From Thermodesulfobacteriota bacterium (GTDB taxonomy: Bacteria > Desulfobacterota > Anaeroferrophillalia > Anaeroferrophillales > Tharpellaceae), in the NCBI GenBank assembly GCA_024763535.1, contig JANTFH010000003.1, forward strand, positions 1 through 64,000: a stretch of DNA of 64,000 bases, written 5' to 3'. Position numbers and translations under genes: made by a program. Within the stretch, counting starts at the first letter, position 1, and every line of letters begins with the position of its first letter. Shown piece after piece: positions 10,100 to 19,942 of this stretch. The notes below the pieces were generated by a model. It ran no database searches. It was not told the origin of the DNA and saw only the letters and a program-made list of their open reading frames with translations.

Positions 10100-10885
10100 A
10101 TGCAGGATCCTGAAATCGAAAAACTCCCCAAAACCTCAAAAAAAAGGATCTTCATCGGCCTTTTAGGGCTGACCTTTGCCCTGATCATGCTCCTGATCCT
10201 GATCGGCGGCTGGATTGCGACCATCGGTCTCAACCACATTCATCCGATGGTTACGCTCGCGGCTCAGATTACGGCCGGCATCGCCTTCGTTCTTTTAAGC
10301 GGCATCATAGCCGCTCTGATTCTCACAGTGCTGCTCGAAAAAGAACTTCCCTTCACCCACAAGATCCGCGGCCTGGGAATCAAACTTTTTCTCCCTTTGA
10401 TGGAGATTCTCGGGCCCCGTTTAGGGATCAGCAAGGAACAGGTCCGCAACTCCTTTATTGAAACCAACAACCGCATGCTCCTGACCGGCAACCGCCACAA
10501 GATAGCTCCGGAACGAATGCTCCTGCTCCTGCCTCACTGTCTCCAGAGAGCCGACTGTCAACGCCGAATCACAACCAGTATCGACAACTGCCAACAGTGC
10601 GGCCGGTGCAATATTGACGCCCTGATAAAACTTGCCCGGCACTACAATATTCACATCGCCGTAGCTACCGGCGGCACCCTGGCCCGGAAGATCGTCCGCG
10701 ACCATAAGCCGAAAATGATTGTCGCCGTCGCCTGCGAGCGGGATTTGACCAGCGGCATCCACGACACCTTTCCTCTCCCGGTCTACGGCATCCTCAACCA
10801 ACGCCCCGAAGGCCCCTGCTGGAATACCCTGGTAGAGACCATCGAGGTCGAAAACGCGCTCAAAACTTTCTTGAAAATTCAGTAA
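10100..10885 (+). CDS. DUF116-type membrane protein
   Basis: Two N-terminal TM segments, then a Cys-rich LLPHCLQRADCQRRI...CQQCGRCNI...VACERDL domain typical of DUF116. Confidence 0.8.
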   Translation: MQDPEIEKLPKTSKKRIFIGLLGLTFALIMLLILIGGWIATIGLNHIHPMVTLAAQITAGIAFVLLSGIIAALILTVLLEKELPFTHKIRGLGIKLFLPLMEILGPRLGISKEQVRNSFIETNNRMLLTGNRHKIAPERMLLLLPHCLQRADCQRRITTSIDNCQQCGRCNIDALIKLARHYNIHIAVATGGTLARKIVRDHKPKMIVAVACERDLTSGIHDTFPLPVYGILNQRPEGPCWNTLVETIEVENALKTFLKIQ

Positions 10886-10923
10886 TCCGACCAGCTCTTT
10901 TTCAGCTTCGGCAACCGACCTTT

Positions 10924-13900
10924 ATGACATCACTTACTTTTGCCAATGAAACTGAGGCCATCCTCAGCGCCCTTGGAAAATCAAAAAACGTCCATTTAAG
11001 CGGCCTTAAAGGTTCAGCTCCGACGCTGCTGCTCTCCCGCCTGATCCAGCACCATAAGGGAGCCCTGATCGTCATCAGTGATGATTTTCAGAAGAGCCGG
11101 GAGCTCTGCCGTGATGTCAAGGCTTACCTTGAGATTTTACCCCCGCGACAAACAACCCCTGAGCTCCTGACCCTGCCGCCCCTGCCCCGCCTGGCCTACC
11201 GCCGGACTCTGCGCAGCGGCCGGATTGAAAGAGAGAGAATAGCGACCCTCGCCCGCATCCGAAAACTTAAAAATTTTATCTGTTTTACGACGATTGCGGC
11301 TTACTGTGAGCGCATGCCCGACCCCGGCTCTTTTTTCAGCCGCTTCTTCCGGCTTGAGTGGGGCCTTAACATCGATCGGGAGAAACTTTTTCAAAAACTT
11401 GAACGGGCCGGCTATACCCGGGTGCCGGTGGTTGATGAACCCGGAGACTACAGCGTCCGCGGCGGAGTCATAGATATCTTCTCCCCGCTCCAGGAAGAGC
11501 CGATAAGACTCGATTTCTTCGGTGATGAGATTGAGTCGATCCGGCCCTTCGCGCCGCTGACCCAGCTCAGCCGCAAAAAAGAGCTGGAAGTGGTCGAGAT
11601 CGGCCCGGCTCGTGAAGTCCTGCCGCCGGCCGACTTAGACCCGGCCCGGCAGTGCCTGCGACGGCGGTTCATCGAACTCAATGACTCGGAAATCGCCTTA
11701 ACTCCGGCCTTAAACGAGATTGAACAGAGCCCGAACCGGCCCGGTTTTGAAGGCCTGTTGCCAGCTTTCTCGGATAACTGGCATTCTCTGGTAAACTTTT
11801 TCCCGGAAAAAAGTTTACCGATATTTATCGAACCCGAAACTCTTAAAGAACAGATTGAGGATCTGCAGCAGCAGCTGACGGAAGGTTACGAGCGCTCAAT
11901 TGCTGAAAAAAAACTGAGTTTCGCCCCCGACTCCTACCTGCTGCCGTTTACCGGGGCCCTGGGGCAAAAGAAAGAGTGTGGAGCGATTTTCATTGAAGCA
12001 ACTGATTTCCGGCCCCCTCCGGTCGCTCCCGACGCCAATGACAGCCATCGTGAATCGTTGGTTTTTCAGACCCGGGACAATCTTTTCATTAGAGACAGCA
12101 TCAGACAGGCGGTTCACGGGAGCGAACATGAAGGCCCCTTGAGTGCGGCCGCAGACCTCCTGAAAGAGTATCTCAAACTTAACTATCGCATCTTTTTGGC
12201 CGGCCGCAACCAGACCACCTGCGAACGTCTCGCAGGCCTGCTTTCAGACTACGGTCTACCGGTCACCAGAGACACGACGGAGGAAAACCGTAAGCTTAAT
12301 GCGATCTTACTGCTGACCACCCGTCTCAGCCGGGGAACCCTGCTCCCGGCTGAGAAAAAATTGTTTCTAAGTGACCGCGATCTCTTCGGCGGCAAACCCA
12401 GGAACCGGCTTTCGGAAGCCTCCCGCCGCAAGGATCAGGAGAGTTTTTTTGATGATTTTGCCGAGATCAAACCGGGCGACCTGATTACCCATATCGAACA
12501 CGGTATCGGCCGTTACAAGGGCTTAAAAACCTTTACGGTTGAAGGCATAACCAATGAATACCTGATTTTAGAGTACCAATCAGACGACCTGCTCTACGTT
12601 CCGGTTGACTCCTTTAATCAACTGCATAAATATCACGGCAGCGGCGACCGGGCGACCAGCTTGAGCCGGCTCGGCGGGCCGCAGTGGGCCGCGGCCAAAG
12701 CCAAAACCAGAAAAGCGATTGATGATCTGCTGATCGAACTCCTCGATCTCTATGCCGAACGTGAGGTTATAAAAAGCAGTGCCTGCATCGAACCCGATCA
12801 TATGTTTCGTGAATTTGAAGCCGCATTCACCTATGATGAGACCCCGGATCAGCAGCGGGCCATCAATGAGGTTATCAGCGACTTAAATGACGCCAAGCCG
12901 ATGGACAGACTGGTCAGCGGTGATGTCGGTTTCGGCAAAACCGAGGTCGCCATGCGGGCGGTTTTCCTCACCGTTCTCTCGGGGCGGCAGGCGGCGGTAA
13001 TGGTGCCGACCACGATTCTGGCCCAGCAGCATTTTTCGACCTTTACGGAACGCTTTGCCAACTACCCGGTCAAGATTGCCGTTCTCAGCCGTTTCCGCAC
13101 TCCAACCCAGCAGAAAGAGACGGCCGCCGGCCTGCGCCAAGGTAGCATCGATATCGTTATCGGCACCCATCGTCTGCTGCAGAAAGATATCTCCTTCAAG
13201 AACCTGGGACTTCTGGTGCTGGATGAGGAGCATAAATTCGGCGTCCGCCATAAAGAGAAGCTAAAAAATTTCCGCCGTAAACTCGATGTCCTCTCCATGA
13301 GTGCAACCCCGATCCCGCGCACCCTGCAGTTTTCACTCTCGGGTATGCGCTCCTTGAGCGCCATCACCACCGCCCCCCGAGACCGCCTGGCAATTCGCAC
13401 TTTCGTAGCGGCCTATGATGACACGATCATCCAGGAAGCGATCACCAAAGAGCTCGACCGCGGCGGTCAGGTTTTCTTTGTTCACAACAGCGTCGCCACG
13501 ATCGAAGCCCGGGCGGCCCGGCTTCAGGCCCTGCTGCCGCAGCTCAAAATCGGCATCGGCCACGGCCAGATGCGGGAGAGTGATCTGGAGAAAGTGATGC
13601 TCGATTTTGCTGAACACAAATATGATCTTCTGCTCTGCACAACCATTATCGAATCCGGCCTTGATATCCCCAACGCCAACACCATGATTGTTGAAAACGC
13701 GCAGAACTTCGGTCTGGCCCAGCTCTACCAGATGCGAGGCCGCATCGGCCGTTCTCAACGTAAAGCTTATGCCTATCTTCTGGTTCCCGAATTAGAGCGG
13801 CTCTCTCACGATGCCGGAAAACGGCTGAACGCCCTGGCTGAAGCCAATACCTTAGGGGCCGGTTTCCGGATCGCCATGCAGGATTTAGAGATTCGCGGGG

Positions 13901-14454
13901 CCGGAAATATTCTCGGCAAAAAACAGTCGGGGCAGATATCCGCAGTCGGCTACGAACTCTACCAGGAGATGCTTAATGACGCCATTGCCGAAGCCCGAGG
14001 CGGTAAAACCCTGAGCAAAACCATAGATCCTGAAGTAAAGATCAAACTCTCGGCCCACATTCCGCCGACCTACCTTCCGGATCTAACCCTGAGGCTCCAG
14101 TTCTATAAAAAAATCGCCGCGGCTGAAAATGACCTGGAACTGGCCCGGCTTGAAGACGAATTAAGCGACCGCTGCGGAGTACCGCCGGAAGAGGTCTTAA
14201 ATCTTCTCCGGCTTAAGAACCTTAAACTTCTGCTTAAACGCTATCACATATTGGCGCTGGATGCAGGCCGTAAAAAAATCAGCCTGCATCTTGATCCTGA
14301 ACACCCTCCCGTAGCGGAAAAACTGATGCCTCTGCTGCAACAGGAAACGAAGCTTTATCGACTGACGCAGGAGCACTGGCTCAACATTGAGGCGGCCGTT
14401 GCCGCTGATGAACTCTACAGCTGGTGCGAAAAGCTGTTGCAAAAAATCTACTGA
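10924..14454 (+). CDS. mfd: Transcription-repair coupling factor
   Basis: 1176 aa; UvrB-like N-terminus, RNAP interaction domain, GDVGFGKTEVAMRA, LDEEHKFGV and MRGRIGRS helicase motifs. Confidence 0.97.
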   Translation: MTSLTFANETEAILSALGKSKNVHLSGLKGSAPTLLLSRLIQHHKGALIVISDDFQKSRELCRDVKAYLEILPPRQTTPELLTLPPLPRLAYRRTLRSGRIERERIATLARIRKLKNFICFTTIAAYCERMPDPGSFFSRFFRLEWGLNIDREKLFQKLERAGYTRVPVVDEPGDYSVRGGVIDIFSPLQEEPIRLDFFGDEIESIRPFAPLTQLSRKKELEVVEIGPAREVLPPADLDPARQCLRRRFIELNDSEIALTPALNEIEQSPNRPGFEGLLPAFSDNWHSLVNFFPEKSLPIFIEPETLKEQIEDLQQQLTEGYERSIAEKKLSFAPDSYLLPFTGALGQKKECGAIFIEATDFRPPPVAPDANDSHRESLVFQTRDNLFIRDSIRQAVHGSEHEGPLSAAADLLKEYLKLNYRIFLAGRNQTTCERLAGLLSDYGLPVTRDTTEENRKLNAILLLTTRLSRGTLLPAEKKLFLSDRDLFGGKPRNRLSEASRRKDQESFFDDFAEIKPGDLITHIEHGIGRYKGLKTFTVEGITNEYLILEYQSDDLLYVPVDSFNQLHKYHGSGDRATSLSRLGGPQWAAAKAKTRKAIDDLLIELLDLYAEREVIKSSACIEPDHMFREFEAAFTYDETPDQQRAINEVISDLNDAKPMDRLVSGDVGFGKTEVAMRAVFLTVLSGRQAAVMVPTTILAQQHFSTFTERFANYPVKIAVLSRFRTPTQQKETAAGLRQGSIDIVIGTHRLLQKDISFKNLGLLVLDEEHKFGVRHKEKLKNFRRKLDVLSMSATPIPRTLQFSLSGMRSLSAITTAPRDRLAIRTFVAAYDDTIIQEAITKELDRGGQVFFVHNSVATIEARAARLQALLPQLKIGIGHGQMRESDLEKVMLDFAEHKYDLLLCTTIIESGLDIPNANTMIVENAQNFGLAQLYQMRGRIGRSQRKAYAYLLVPELERLSHDAGKRLNALAEANTLGAGFRIAMQDLEIRGAGNILGKKQSGQISAVGYELYQEMLNDAIAEARGGKTLSKTIDPEVKIKLSAHIPPTYLPDLTLRLQFYKKIAAAENDLELARLEDELSDRCGVPPEEVLNLLRLKNLKLLLKRYHILALDAGRKKISLHLDPEHPPVAEKLMPLLQQETKLYRLTQEHWLNIEAAVAADELYSWCEKLLQKIY

Positions 14455-14531
14455 CCTGATAGGTGGAGCGCCACTTTCAAATGTAAATCCAGCAATTATC
14501 ACCATAACCTTTAGAACCAAGGACTCTGTCA

Positions 14532-15383
14532 ATGAAAAACTTTTGCCACCGGATTTTTTTAACCGCAGCTCTCATAACTTTAATCTGCACCTGGGCAATT
14601 CTCCCGGCAATGGCCGGCGATGACCCGGTAGTTGCCGAAATCGGCCCGGAGAAAATAACTTTAAGCCAGTTTCACAATGAGATCCAGAAACTGCCGCCGA
14701 ACCTGAAGCAGATGGCCGGCGACAAACGCATGCAAAAAGAATTTTTAGAGCAGCTTGCCACCTCCCACCTGATCTATCAGGAGGGCATCAAAGAGGGTAT
14801 CGACAAGGAACCGGCAGTCAAATCCCAGATTGAAGACACAACTCATAAAATCGTGCTCGCCACTCTGCTTCAGCGTGAGATTGAGAGCCGGATAAAGGCT
14901 CCTACAGAAAAGGATATTGAACAGTATTACCAGACCCACGCCGATGAGTTTAAACAGGCAAAACAGGTTCGAGCCAGCCATATCCTGGTTGAGAATGAAG
15001 CCACGGCCAAAAAGATTGAGGCCAAATTAAAAGGCGGTGCCGATTTTGCGACCCTGGCGAAAGAGAGTTCAACCTGCCCGAGCTCGGCTAAGGGCGGAGA
15101 CTTAGGGTTTTTCACACACGACCGCATGGTTAAAGAGTTTGCCGATGTCGCTTTCAAACTCAAAAAAGGTGAAATAAGCAGTCCGGTAAAAACCAAATTC
15201 GGCTATCACATCATCAAAGTCGTCGACATCAAGGATGCCGGGGCTACCCCGCTCAATGAAGTTAAGAGCAGCATCGAACAAAAATTGACCCAGGCGCAGA
15301 AGAGCCAGATTTTCCAGGACTATATTGCCGGTTTGAAGAAAAAGTCTAAATTCATCCTGCACCCGGAACTTATCGAAAAATAA
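14532..15383 (+). CDS. Periplasmic parvulin-type peptidyl-prolyl isomerase
   Basis: Signal peptide; VRASHILVENEATAKKIEAKLKGGADFATLAKESSTCPSSAKGGDLGFF rotamase motif. Confidence 0.92.
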   Translation: MKNFCHRIFLTAALITLICTWAILPAMAGDDPVVAEIGPEKITLSQFHNEIQKLPPNLKQMAGDKRMQKEFLEQLATSHLIYQEGIKEGIDKEPAVKSQIEDTTHKIVLATLLQREIESRIKAPTEKDIEQYYQTHADEFKQAKQVRASHILVENEATAKKIEAKLKGGADFATLAKESSTCPSSAKGGDLGFFTHDRMVKEFADVAFKLKKGEISSPVKTKFGYHIIKVVDIKDAGATPLNEVKSSIEQKLTQAQKSQIFQDYIAGLKKKSKFILHPELIEK

Positions 15384-16348
15384 TGTCTCAGTCAGGTAAA
15401 ACCCAGCACCGGAAACCCCCTCGACTCCCAAGGGGGATTTCCGGTGCGAATTCAGCAGGCAACCGGCCTGGACACAACAAAGCACTTAAAGGTTCTCTCA
15501 TAACCTGTTTTTTTTACTGTACAATTTTACTCACACCACTCGTATCCATACTGTTTTGCGGCTGCACCTCACCAGGAAATGTCGTGGCAACCATTGATGA
15601 TGAGACAATCACCCGCGAAGAGCTCAGAGAGCGGCTTAAGAGTTATGACGGACAAATACTTCCCAGCGATACCGGAGACGCGAAAACGCAGACACAACTG
15701 GCCAGCAACCGGGCCGCGCTGGACCAGCTCATCAATGAACGGCTCCTGCTCATGGAAGCCCGCAACCGCGGTCTCCTGAGCGACACCGACCGTGCGGATC
15801 CGAAAAAATGCCGGGAAGCCGTCCGCAAAGTTCTGGTAAAACTGGGCGAACAGGTATATTTCCCCTCATATCAGGAGTCATTAAACTATTACAATAATCA
15901 CCGGCAACAGTTCTCCAGCAAAACCCGTTATCAGCTCGAACATCTCTTCCTGAAATCAGAGAGTCGTGCCTGGAAATTGAAGAATAAACTTGAAAAAGGG
16001 GAGCTAGACCTCGCCGAAGCCCGGCGCCAGACCACCGGCACCCGGACTGCAGACAACGAGAGTCAGCGTTTGATAACGGTAGATGAAATGCCGATTGAAG
16101 TGGCCGCAATCCTGCCTGACTTAGAGCTTAACCAGGTCAGTCCTCCGGTTGCAACCCCTTACGGATACCACCTGATTATCGTCAGGAAGATAGTACCTGC
16201 CGGCATTATTCCTTTTGCTGAAGTTGAAAATAAAATTAAGGATCTGCTGTTTACTGAACGCCTCAAACAGAACTATCAAAACTGGCTTGAACTAAGCCGC
16301 AAACAGCATACGATAAAAATTTATAATAAACATTTGAGTGATCTGTAG
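15383..16348 (+). CDS. SurA/parvulin-like PPIase, probable lipoprotein; true start probably downstream of 15447
   Basis: Lipobox-like LFCGCTSP, TIDDETITREEL and C-terminal rotamase-like segment. The annotated N-terminus overlaps a long hairpin. Confidence 0.75.
   Translation: MSQSGKTQHRKPPRLPRGISGANSAGNRPGHNKALKGSLITCFFYCTILLTPLVSILFCGCTSPGNVVATIDDETITREELRERLKSYDGQILPSDTGDAKTQTQLASNRAALDQLINERLLLMEARNRGLLSDTDRADPKKCREAVRKVLVKLGEQVYFPSYQESLNYYNNHRQQFSSKTRYQLEHLFLKSESRAWKLKNKLEKGELDLAEARRQTTGTRTADNESQRLITVDEMPIEVAAILPDLELNQVSPPVATPYGYHLIIVRKIVPAGIIPFAEVENKIKDLLFTERLKQNYQNWLELSRKQHTIKIYNKHLSDL
15406..15447. repeat. Long imperfect inverted repeat
   Basis: GCACCGGAAACCCCCT-cgactccca-AGGGGGATTTCCGGTGC. 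Confidence 0.75.
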
Positions 16349-16358
16349 AAAAAAAGAT

Positions 16359-17315
16359 ATGAAAAAAATTTTAATCATTGTAAGCGCAGTTTTATGTCTG
16401 AATCTCATCCCCCGGCCCGCAACTGCGAAGGTCACCAACCGGGCCGTCGCCATTGTCGGCAGCAAAATCATAACGGAAAGAGATCTGCAGCAAGCAATCA
16501 AGGTTGAGCATCCCCAGGATGAGTTGACAAAGCTTCCGCCGGACGAGCAGCAGGCGATCATCAGCAAAAAACTTGACAGCCTCATAGATGATCAGCTTAT
16601 TGCCTTGAAGGCAACAGCTTCCGGAATCAGTGTCAGCGATGAAAATGTAGATGACACGATAGCCAGAATCCTTAAACAGAACAACATGACGCAGGAGGTA
16701 CTCGAAAAAGCACTTAACCTTCAGGGCCTTACCTTCAAATCCTACCGCAATAAAATTGCCAGTGACCTGCTTAAAGCAAGATTTATCAGCAAGGTGGTCA
16801 AAGCCAACATCATTATCACCAACCAGGAAATCATTGAATATGCCAAAGAGCACGACCTCTTCGATAAGGAAGAGAGTGTCACTTTAGCCCAGATTTTTAT
16901 TCCCAACAAATCTCCCAATGCCGTTGGCGGCGAGAAAAATAAAATCTGGAAAGAAATTCACGAAAAATTAAAGAATGAGGAGAATTTCTACGCTTTGGCC
17001 AGTGAGTATTCCGAGGGTCCGGCAGCTAAGAAAGGGGGTCGCCTGGGAACCTTCAAGAAGGGTAATCTGCTGAGTGAGATTGAAAAGGAAGCCTATAAGA
17101 TTCCTCTGGGGGATACCAGTGACGTCATCAAAAGTTCTCTCGGCTACCACATGATTGTGGTCAGCAACCGAACCGGCCCTGATGAAGAAAACTCCTTAAC
17201 TCCAGACGAAGAAGAAAAAATAAAAACAATACTTTACAATAAAAAGCTAGAGCAATCCATCAAAAAATTAAGCACAGATTTACGCCAGGAATACAAGGTC
17301 AGGATTTTAAGATAA
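16359..17315 (+). CDS. SurA-like periplasmic PPIase/chaperone
   Basis: Signal peptide MKKILIIVSAVLCLNLIPRPATA, SurA N-terminal domain and one rotamase domain. Start moved from 16338. Confidence 0.88.
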   Translation: MKKILIIVSAVLCLNLIPRPATAKVTNRAVAIVGSKIITERDLQQAIKVEHPQDELTKLPPDEQQAIISKKLDSLIDDQLIALKATASGISVSDENVDDTIARILKQNNMTQEVLEKALNLQGLTFKSYRNKIASDLLKARFISKVVKANIIITNQEIIEYAKEHDLFDKEESVTLAQIFIPNKSPNAVGGEKNKIWKEIHEKLKNEENFYALASEYSEGPAAKKGGRLGTFKKGNLLSEIEKEAYKIPLGDTSDVIKSSLGYHMIVVSNRTGPDEENSLTPDEEEKIKTILYNKKLEQSIKKLSTDLRQEYKVRILR

Positions 17316-17444
17316 CAAACCACGGCATGATAATTCAGCCGTAGTTCTCTTAGATATCAGGCAGTAGACCCAACTTATTCTGCCTCCTAAACACCACCCC
17401 AAACAGACCACCTCTCTGAGGAGCAGTTATTTACTCTCTCTGCA

Positions 17445-17486
17445 AAAAAGCCCACCGTAGCTAAATTTACTACAGTGGGCTTCTAT
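17445..17486. terminator. Hairpin terminator between convergent genes
   Basis: AAGCCCAC...GTGGGCTT flanked by an A-run and T-rich sequence. Confidence 0.6.
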
Positions 17487-17550
17487 AAGAAACTAACCTT
17501 ATCAAGAAACTAACCTTGTCCCTAAAGATTGCAAATATCTCGTACGAAGA

Positions 17551-18084
17551 TTATTTAGATTTAGAAAAAAATGTTTGAAAACCAAACCCACCACTACTAT
17601 TCATCAAAAATTGGGACACGGCAAATGAACCATTTTTAGAGAAAAACCAGATTGTTGTCGGAGATTGAAATGATTTAGTGGGCAAAAGTATTTTATCATT
17701 TACTACCTTGGTTAAATTCTCACCAGCCCTAAAAGGGATCTTTACTGCACTATAAGCCTTGTCACTATCATGGTAATACCCAATTAACAACTCATCATCA
17801 TTAATGCACTCTATATTAATACCGGTAACCCAATCACCAGACATGATATTGTAAGGCACTTTCATGAATTCAACATACTCTGTGGCACCTCTTGTAGAAA
17901 CAATGGAACCATCTTGTTTTCCCTGGAGATCATTCATGCAGGCCTGCAGTTCTGCAAGAATCTGGGTTTCGCTATCTGTCTCCTGAGCAATGCATGGTGC
18001 AGTTAAACCAGACAAGATAAAGGCAACCACCAATAACCACAGCAATAAACTTCTTTTCAGCATAACTCTCTCCTTCTGAATCAA
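17551..18084 (-). CDS. Hypothetical secreted protein
   Basis: Signal peptide LKRSLLLWLLVVAFILSGLTAPCIA; no recognised domain. Confidence 0.65.
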   Translation of the reverse strand: MIQKERVMLKRSLLLWLLVVAFILSGLTAPCIAQETDSETQILAELQACMNDLQGKQDGSIVSTRGATEYVEFMKVPYNIMSGDWVTGINIECINDDELLIGYYHDSDKAYSAVKIPFRAGENLTKVVNDKILLPTKSFQSPTTIWFFSKNGSFAVSQFLMNSSGGFGFQTFFSKSK

Positions 18085-18186
18085 TCTAAGGTTGACATTT
18101 ATTAAAATCCATTAATAAAATGAACATACCACAGAGATACCCATATAGCAAATGGTTAATTTAAGATAATTTACAAGTGTCGCGCC

Positions 18187-19920
18187 CTACTCCTTTACGG
18201 CCTTTGTCACCAGGATATCGCCGAGCATAAGGTATTCGAGGTCACAGCCGTAGAACATGTTCAGGGCGTCGGTCGGGGAGCAGATCATGGGTTCGCCCCG
18301 GCGATTCAGTGAGGTATTCAAAACTACCGGCACGCCGCGCAGTTTTTCCAACTCTTCCAGCAGGGCGTAATAGAGAGGATTGGTTTCCCGGTCGACAATC
18401 TGGGCCCGGGCCGTGCCGTCTTCATGGACAACCTCGGGAATTTTCTTCTTCCAGGACTCAGCCACCGTAAAGGCAAAAGTCATATAGGGCGCCGGATGAT
18501 CGGTCTGCAGGATCTCCGCCGCCACCGTATCCAGCATGCTCGGACAAAACGGCCGCCAGCGCTCCCGGTATTTGATCTGGGCGTTGATCCGGTCCGCAAC
18601 CCCGCGATGACTGGGATCTCCCAGAATACTGCGGCAGCCCAGGGCTCGCGGGCCGAACTCCATGCGTCCCTGAAACCAGGCCATAGGATTACCTTCAGCC
18701 AGGATTCGGGCACCGGTCTTGGGCACATCCGCAATTTTCTTCCACTGCGGTTTTTCCGGATGCTCATTAATCGCTTTAAGACACTGCTCCGTGGTATAGG
18801 CCGGCCCCAGGTATACGTGTTTTAGTTTTTTTATCTTCTCGCCCCGCGCATTCGCGACATAGGTGGCGGCGCCAATCGCGGTACCGGCATCACTGGCCGC
18901 CGGTTGAACGAAAAGTTCCTTGACATAGGGTAGAGCCATAAGCCGCTGGTTGAGCTTCACATTCAGGGCCACCCCTCCGGCAAAACAGAGGCGGCCGCTT
19001 TCACGCAGGATATCGCCTAAATAGGTCTCCACCAGTTTCAGCGAGGTCTCTTCCAACAACTTCTGAATTGAGGCGGCGTAGTCGATATAGGGATCGTCAA
19101 TCTCATCCCCTTCCCGTTTGGGACCAAGCCACTCAATCAGCTTAGGGCTGAAATAGTAACCCCGCCGCTGATCCTTATAGCGCCGTAGACCGACGACATT
19201 CACCAACTCGGTGTTGACCTTGAAGTTACGTCCGTCGCACTCCCAGAGACGCGAAAAATCGTATTTTTCAGGATCACCGTAAGGTGCCATTCCCATAACC
19301 TTGAACTCACCGTCAAGCATCTCGAAACCGAGAAACTGGGTTAAGGCGCCGTACACCCCGCCCAGAGAATCGGGGTCATAAAACTCCTTGATTTTGTGGA
19401 TAACTCCGTTCTCACCATACCCAAAAAAGGTGGTAGCGTATTCACCTTTACCATCAATTCCCAGAATCGCACATTTACCCTTAAAACCGCTCAGATGATA
19501 GGCACTGGAAGCATGTGCCAGGTGATGTTCGACCGGAACGAATGGTGATCTGCCGGCGTCAATCCCGAGATCAGCCATCAACTGCAGAATCCCGCGCCGA
19601 TTACGCCGAAAATGGCGGTTGCCGTTAAAAAGAGCGTCCAGAGCCCGATCCGGAGCATACCAGTAACGCCTGGCAAAGTGGAGACGGCCGGGATGAGTAA
19701 AGCCGATCTCCGCAAAGGGAAAAGCAACATAGTCAATCTGATCCGGATTGACCCCGGCAAAATCGAGGCAGAAACGGGCGGCATGATAAGGCCAGCGATT
19801 TTTCGCATGCTTATCCCGCAGAAAACGCTCCTCTTCAGCTGCCGCCACCAGTTCGCCGTCAATCAGGAGAGCTGCCGACGGATCGTGAGTCAGAGACCCG
19901 GAGAGACCTAAAACTATCAT
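18187..19920 (-). CDS. Carbamoyltransferase (NodU/CmcH family)
   Basis: LGLSGSLTHDPSAALLIDGE, VEHHLAHASSAY, GRMEFGPRALGCRSILGDP and LNTSLNRRGEPMI motifs. Confidence 0.94.
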   Translation of the reverse strand: MIVLGLSGSLTHDPSAALLIDGELVAAAEEERFLRDKHAKNRWPYHAARFCLDFAGVNPDQIDYVAFPFAEIGFTHPGRLHFARRYWYAPDRALDALFNGNRHFRRNRRGILQLMADLGIDAGRSPFVPVEHHLAHASSAYHLSGFKGKCAILGIDGKGEYATTFFGYGENGVIHKIKEFYDPDSLGGVYGALTQFLGFEMLDGEFKVMGMAPYGDPEKYDFSRLWECDGRNFKVNTELVNVVGLRRYKDQRRGYYFSPKLIEWLGPKREGDEIDDPYIDYAASIQKLLEETSLKLVETYLGDILRESGRLCFAGGVALNVKLNQRLMALPYVKELFVQPAASDAGTAIGAATYVANARGEKIKKLKHVYLGPAYTTEQCLKAINEHPEKPQWKKIADVPKTGARILAEGNPMAWFQGRMEFGPRALGCRSILGDPSHRGVADRINAQIKYRERWRPFCPSMLDTVAAEILQTDHPAPYMTFAFTVAESWKKKIPEVVHEDGTARAQIVDRETNPLYYALLEELEKLRGVPVVLNTSLNRRGEPMICSPTDALNMFYGCDLEYLMLGDILVTKAVKE

Positions 19921-19942
19921 ATTTTAACCCCTTGAATGGTAA

